Assembly: GCA_964503125.1 (NCBI GenBank)
Contig: CAZCZE010000058.1
Span: 32,232 to 96,231 of the forward strand
Length of the DNA stretch: 64,000 bases
Source of the DNA: FEN-1219 sp964503125
GTDB lineage: Bacteria; Pseudomonadota; Gammaproteobacteria; Steroidobacterales; Rariloculaceae
Reading direction: 5' to 3'
Positions 60,519 through 64,000 of this stretch are shown here, piece by piece; the first letter of the stretch is position 1; each line of letters opens with the position of its first letter. The position numbers and the translations under genes were made by a program. The notes beneath the pieces were generated by a model. That model worked only from the letters and a program-made list of their open reading frames with translations, was not told the DNA's origin and searched no databases.

Positions 60519-61025
60519 CTACTTCGAGGTCAGCGTTGCCGCGGTCACGAGCGCGGTGACGACGACCGCGACGGCCGAGATGACCATCAGCGACTCGGCC
60601 ATCGTGATATTGAAGGCGACGATGGGCGTGAACCCGCAGGATGCCTGCACCCCGAACACGGCCGGAAACCAATGGTCGAGCGCGAACCACGGCGGCAAGC
60701 CGGCGTCCATCGTGCAGGCGAGCTCTTCGATCCAGCGGCGCTCGACGGCGAGTGTTCGCCACGACCGCTCCGCGAAGCCGATCGCGGTTGCGAGGCTCAA
60801 CAAATTGGCGACGACGAGCCCGGCGCGCGAGCGCTTGAGCACGAGGCCGAGGATGCCGACGACGATGAAGCCGGCGACCCAGATGCGGACGTGGACGCAC
60901 AGCACGCACGGATACTGATTCAGAGCGTACTGGTAATGGAGCGCCGCGGCTTCGAGGGCCAGCGCGCCCCCGGCCATCGCGAGCCAGTAGCCGTTATGTC
61001 CTCCGAGTTTTTTGAACAGACTCAC
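60519..61025 (-). CDS. dsbB: Disulfide bond formation protein B
   Basis: A 168-residue protein with four transmembrane helices. The first periplasmic loop holds the redox pair PCVLCVHVR. The second long periplasmic loop has the other cysteines in ELACTMDAG and GVQASCGFT. DsbB reoxidises DsbA and passes electrons to quinone. It converges on the M13 peptidase with a 13-base gap. The upstream 2OG oxygenase is 15 bases away on the same strand. Confidence 0.92.
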   Translation of the reverse strand: MSLFKKLGGHNGYWLAMAGGALALEAAALHYQYALNQYPCVLCVHVRIWVAGFIVVGILGLVLKRSRAGLVVANLLSLATAIGFAERSWRTLAVERRWIEELACTMDAGLPPWFALDHWFPAVFGVQASCGFTPIVAFNITMAESLMVISAVAVVVTALVTAATLTSK

Positions 61026-61040
61026 GTCGTCTTACCCTTC

Positions 61041-61667
61041 CTATTTGATACTCAGTTTGTGCAGCGCTCCGAAGTCGCCGCGAACGTAGACGTTGAAAGC
61101 CAAAGACCATCTCTCCTCGTCCGACCCACTCGGGTCGACGGAATGCATGACGACCGACGGGAACAGACAGATATCGTTGGTCTTCGGCTTGTGGCCCCAG
61201 CTCTTGCAGTTGTAGATGTTGAACGAGTCGACGTCGAGATCGAGCGCCGGTGGAAACGGCACGAGACTCAGAAGGTCGCGATGAAACACCAGGTCGCCGC
61301 TGTTCTCCGGGACTCGCAGATACAGTACGCCCGAGATCAACGAGTTGTGATGGACGTGCGGGCCGGCCGTGTCACCGCGCCGGTGGATATTGATCCAAGA
61401 GTCGGTGATGTAGAACTCGATCCGCTTGTTGACCGCCAGCAGCTCCCGCGTATATCGATCGAGCTCCGTCATGACGATAGCGCGCACCTGGTTGAACTCC
61501 GGACGATCGAGGACTTTCTTGTCGACCGAACTTAGGAAGTTGTAGGCGGCCCCGGTCGCGGTCCGCGTCGAGTACTCCAGCGCCTTGATGTCGGGCCGCG
61601 GGAAATCGCCGACGTTGTTGATGTAGACGGGTGTCGAGAACAGCGGATAGATCGTTGGCTTGCTCAT
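61041..61667 (-). CDS. 2OG-Fe(II) oxygenase-like protein (2OG-FeII_Oxy_5)
   Basis: A 208-residue double-stranded beta-helix protein. It begins PTIYPLFSTPVYINNVGDF. The first metal site is in GPHVHHNSLISGVLYL (HxH), the distal His is in FPSVVMHSVDPS, and the 2OG-binding Arg candidate is in NVYVRGDFG. The family occurs in bacteria and phages but its substrates are largely unknown. GC content is visibly lower than in neighbouring genes. It precedes dsbB on the same strand. A second, unrelated oxygenase lies 1 kb upstream. Confidence 0.82.
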   Translation of the reverse strand: MSKPTIYPLFSTPVYINNVGDFPRPDIKALEYSTRTATGAAYNFLSSVDKKVLDRPEFNQVRAIVMTELDRYTRELLAVNKRIEFYITDSWINIHRRGDTAGPHVHHNSLISGVLYLRVPENSGDLVFHRDLLSLVPFPPALDLDVDSFNIYNCKSWGHKPKTNDICLFPSVVMHSVDPSGSDEERWSLAFNVYVRGDFGALHKLSIK

Positions 61668-61737
61668 GCTACTTGGCTCGAGTTTTCCGATGATTTGCCG
61701 CCCCTCGGCTCACGCGCCCCGCACAGCGCGGCGCGTC

Positions 61738-62586
61738 TCAAGCGCCGCTGAAGTCGATATCCACGGTGTCCTGAACGCCGACGTAGCCGAGCTTTCGGTA
61801 GATCGCGTCGGCCACGACGCTCGCGGGATCGATGCAAAAATAGGAGTGCGCCATCCCGCGATCGAGCAGGTGGCGGCTGAACGCTGCCACGGCGGCGCTC
61901 GCGTAGCCGCGCTCGCGGCGCGCGGGCACCGTGTAGAGAATGCCGATCGCGGCCGCGTCGCGCGTTTCGCGCAGCACGCCGAGCATGCATTGGGGACCGC
62001 CGTCGTCCCAGAAGTAGAGCCGGCGCTCGCGAATCAGACGTGCGCACAAGACCCCGTCCAATGCCGCGAGCGTGCTCTCTACCGCGAACGCCGCGCCCCA
62101 CTGCCGCGCGACGGCGCCGTCGGCTTCGACCGCGGGCCGCAGGACCCCCGGCGGCGGATCGCCCGTCGGCACGATCAACCGGTGTGCGAGTAGACGCTGC
62201 CGGGCTTGCACCCGCGCGGACCCGCCTCGAAGGTCGGTCCACGCCGCCGCGAAAGCGCTCGCCGCAGGCTCGGGGCCGGCGATGCCGGCCAACGTAGGGT
62301 AGATCGTGGCAAGGCTCTCGACGAGCAACGGAACCGCGACGGGCGGCAATGCCGTGATCCCAAGGCGAAAGGGCGGCGTGCGAAACGCGCAACCGACGAT
62401 CTCGTCCGCTTCCTCGACGGTGGCCCAAAAGAGCGGCTTCTCTATTCGCGAGTCGTCCGCGCGGGCAAAGCGTGCGCTCTGCAGCGCCATCGCATGCTCC
62501 ATCGCCGCGCGCTCGAGCCAGCGCTCGGCGCGTGCGAGGAACGCGTGGGCGTCGGAATGCTGGCAGACGCGCATCAGTTTGCTCAC
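61738..62586 (-). CDS. GNAT-family N-acetyltransferase
   Basis: A 282-residue GNAT protein. The acetyl-CoA loop is IGILYTVPARRERGYASAAV (RxxGxA type), followed by YFCIDPASVVADAIYRKLGYVG. The N-terminal half is a second, degenerate GNAT-like module without the CoA loop. It starts MSKLMRVCQHSDAHAFL. Substrate unknown. It sits between two iron-dependent oxygenases on one strand with gaps of 70 and 30 bases, so the three could be cotranscribed. Confidence 0.82.
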   Translation of the reverse strand: MSKLMRVCQHSDAHAFLARAERWLERAAMEHAMALQSARFARADDSRIEKPLFWATVEEADEIVGCAFRTPPFRLGITALPPVAVPLLVESLATIYPTLAGIAGPEPAASAFAAAWTDLRGGSARVQARQRLLAHRLIVPTGDPPPGVLRPAVEADGAVARQWGAAFAVESTLAALDGVLCARLIRERRLYFWDDGGPQCMLGVLRETRDAAAIGILYTVPARRERGYASAAVAAFSRHLLDRGMAHSYFCIDPASVVADAIYRKLGYVGVQDTVDIDFSGA

Positions 62587-62616
62587 CGGTGCGGCGCGGC
62601 CACGCGCGGCCCGCTA

Positions 62617-63672
62617 TCAGGCGACGCGCTCGGCGCGCGCATTTAGCGCTGGGCGGTTGCGGATGAACTGCGAGACGATCCACTTCTCGCCGCTCGTCGG
62701 CGGCCGCCCCGCGTGCACCATGCGCCTGTCGGGCTTGCCGCTCGGCAGCGCGTTGACGAAGAACAAGCCTTCGCGGCGGCGCCCCCTGTGGTGCACGCCG
62801 AGCTCCGGAAACTCGGTTTCACCGCCGCCGTAGTCGTCGTTCAAGTAGACCAGGAACGTGACGATTCGCTCGCCGCGACGGCGGATCTCGTCTTCGTAAT
62901 TCGGGATGTCGGGGTTCAAGAAGTCGAAATGGTTGGTGATCTCCTGGCCGACCTCGTAATGGAGGATCGTTGGCCCCTCCATGTTGTGCACGGGCAGGCC
63001 GACGGCGGCGGCCATCCGGTGCTGAACCGCGATCTGCACGAGGTCGGCGTCCATCAAGTCGAATCCCGCCGCGCTGTTCGTGCGCATCTCGTCGGCGACG
63101 TCTCCGCTGGACGCGGGATCGTAAATCAGCGCACGCCGCAAGCGCCCGCGGGCACGGCCGATGAGCCAGTCGCAGGCCGGGTCGGTGACGAATTCGGGGA
63201 ACACGCGGATCAGCGGGCGCTCGTGGAGCGTCGTGCCAGCAGGCTGCTGGAGCCAGGCGCCGAGGTCGATGCCCTGGCCGAGCCGACGCCACCCGCCGGC
63301 GGGCGGTGCGACTTCTACTGGCCGCCCAGCAAGTGTCGCGAGGGCGCCGGCTGCCGCCTTGGAGCCCTTCTCGGCTGCGGCCACGAGGAACCCCAGCGCC
63401 TGGCCCCAATCCTGTTTCGTGTAAGCTCCTAGTGCCGCGAGCGTCGCGAGCCTGAGCGCCGCCTCCGCACCGCCGGCCGCCGCCGCATCGAGCAGGAGCT
63501 TGACGCCGTCATCGGGCAAGAGCGGCGCGCGATCGCCGATCACCAGGCGCTTGCCGAGTGCCGTCATCGCCTCGAGGTCACCTTGTTGCGTCGCGAGCGC
63601 AAGCTCGTTGATCGCGTCTCCGTGACGCCCCTCCGCATCGAGCTGGGCGGCAAGCGCCATTCCGGCGGTCAT
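62617..63672 (-). CDS. Sel1-like repeat/prolyl 4-hydroxylase-like 2OG-Fe(II) oxygenase
   Basis: A 351-residue protein. Residues ~1-120 form Sel1/TPR-like helical repeats (INELALATQQGDLEAMTALG and LATLAALGAYTKQDWGQAL). The C-terminal 200 residues are a P4Hc domain: the first Fe ligands are in NHFDFLNPD, the distal His in MVHAGRPPTSG, and the 2OG Arg is in SQFIRNRP or GEKW context. P4Hc enzymes hydroxylate proline or related residues. The ATG at 63672 begins at the repeat region; a longer frame reaches into the intron-bearing flank and is not real. A 24-base palindrome lies 35 bases upstream. Confidence 0.85.
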   Translation of the reverse strand: MTAGMALAAQLDAEGRHGDAINELALATQQGDLEAMTALGKRLVIGDRAPLLPDDGVKLLLDAAAAGGAEAALRLATLAALGAYTKQDWGQALGFLVAAAEKGSKAAAGALATLAGRPVEVAPPAGGWRRLGQGIDLGAWLQQPAGTTLHERPLIRVFPEFVTDPACDWLIGRARGRLRRALIYDPASSGDVADEMRTNSAAGFDLMDADLVQIAVQHRMAAAVGLPVHNMEGPTILHYEVGQEITNHFDFLNPDIPNYEDEIRRRGERIVTFLVYLNDDYGGGETEFPELGVHHRGRRREGLFFVNALPSGKPDRRMVHAGRPPTSGEKWIVSQFIRNRPALNARAERVA

Positions 63673-63706
63673 AGGGCCTCTAGCGTTTGCTGCGAAGCGT
63701 GAGCTG

Positions 63707-63730
63707 CGGGCCGCGCGTACGCGCGGCCCG
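63707..63730. repeat. 24-base perfect palindrome upstream of the oxygenase gene
   Basis: Positions 63707-63730 form an uninterrupted inverted repeat centred on CGTACG. It lies 35 bases upstream of the oxygenase ATG, a usual place for a repressor or activator site. It could also act as a cruciform or hairpin terminator for transcripts, though there is no T-run on either side. Perfect symmetry of this length is unlikely by chance even in GC-rich DNA. Confidence 0.55.
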
Positions 63731-63844
63731 GCACCATTCTCACCGAAGTGCCGGGTAGATTCCACGCGGGAATGATCGTCCAGTAACCAGCCTCGGCGTC
63801 CGTCCCCATAGCGCGTATGCGAAAGGATGGCGAGCCCCAGTGCC

Positions 63845-63870
63845 GCGGCGCGACGCGCGCCGCCGTTTTT
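63845..63870 (+). terminator. Rho-independent terminator hairpin
   Basis: An 8-base-pair perfect stem (GCGGCGCG at 63845-63852 and CGCGCCGC at 63856-63863) with the loop ACG is followed by CG and TTTTT. It reads on the + strand, where no gene precedes it in this window, so it may come from a deleted gene or arrived with the intron. The group II intron begins 4 bases after the T-run. Confidence 0.8.
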
Positions 63871-63873
63871 CTG

Positions 63874-64000
63874 GTGCGCCCGGCAGGGCGCACTCACTTG
63901 GAGGTGGAAGTCCTCTACACACCCGACACGGGGAAGCGTTAGCGGAAGGCAAGGGTTCTTGGGGCGACTCAAGGTCTGAAGGAAGCCGGAAGCAAAGCGC
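63874..64000 (+). mobile_element. Group II intron, 5' end (cut by window edge)
   Basis: The sequence begins GTGCGCCCGGCAGGGCGCAC, the conserved GUGYG 5' end of group II introns folding into a short helix. It continues with GGAGGTGGAAGTCCTC, ACACCCGACACGGGGAAGCG, GGAAGGCAAGGG and GAAGGAAGCCGGAAGC. These match the domain I sequence typical of bacterial group II introns. The 5' splice site lies 4 bases after a terminator T-run, the favoured site of class C (IIC) introns. The intron-encoded reverse transcriptase should follow on the + strand outside the window. The class assignment is inference. Confidence 0.85.

Noticed and set aside
1..64000. CRISPR arrays, tRNA and rRNA genes
   Set aside because: No regularly spaced direct repeats, no cloverleaf-like stretches with the TTCGAATC-type arm in context, and no rRNA-like sequence were seen on reading the window. 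Weak cases could be missed without a covariance search.

Overview
The window is GC-rich (roughly two-thirds G+C by eye) DNA from a bacterial chromosome, densely coding on both strands with many ATGA/GTGA/TTGA start-stop overlaps. HrpB, DsbB, a GlyGly-CTERM metalloprotease, a Gram-negative sortase with an LPxTA-type substrate, many lipobox proteins, PQQ dehydrogenases and Ole-like genes together suggest an environmental gammaproteobacterium related to the Xanthomonadales/Steroidobacterales/Nevskiales. That placement is inference from gene content. No rRNA, tRNA or CRISPR array was found.

Layout. 0-1 kb: decayed edge with an IS91-type terminal repeat and a frameshifted aldehyde dehydrogenase fragment. 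0.9-5.4 kb (-): Gtr-like surface glycosylation operon (family-2 glycosyltransferase, GtrA flippase, ChbG/HpnK-type deacetylase, methyltransferase, polytopic glycosyltransferase). 5.4-9.5 kb: methyltransferase, MetE-like enzyme, PrpF-family tautomerase, aldo/keto reductase, GlsB-like membrane protein. 9.6-13.9 kb (-): MacAB-like ABC exporter of four genes. 14.2-25.3 kb: OleC-like ligase and OleD-like reductase (+) converging on a probable long operon (-) that runs MFS, [2Fe-2S] subunit, molybdopterin subunit, MMPL transporter, OleA-like ketosynthase, cytochrome P450. No OleB is present, so a beta-lactone-type product is possible. 25.4-29 kb: catalytically degenerate E2-like protein, aspartate aminotransferase, quinone oxidoreductase, CsbD.

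29-38 kb: small lipoproteins and secreted proteins, then an operon of a 31-aa peptide, two paralogous DUF3592 proteins and a giant NHL/TIG/TPR lipoprotein, then an IS91 transposase tail and two tiny membrane proteins (one DUF3309). 38-42.4 kb: class D-like sortase, its probable LPLTAS substrate, and a metzincin protease with a GlyGly-CTERM tail. 42.4-45.8 kb is a scar zone holding an hrpB 3' remnant, a di-haem cytochrome c peroxidase-like gene, an ECF sigma stub, an IS91 transposase remnant and a HEPN-like gene.

45.8-50.9 kb: CitE-like lyase, intact hrpB, DegP-like protease. 51-58.4 kb: aromatic-oxidation module with an orphan molybdopterin dehydrogenase, hydroxycinnamoyl-CoA hydratase-lyase and two tandem PQQ dehydrogenases. 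58.4-63.7 kb: M13 peptidase, DsbB, a 2OG-Fe(II) oxygenase, a GNAT protein and a Sel1-like/prolyl-hydroxylase-like oxygenase. The right edge carries the 5' end of a group II intron placed directly after a rho-independent terminator hairpin; the intron leaves the window.
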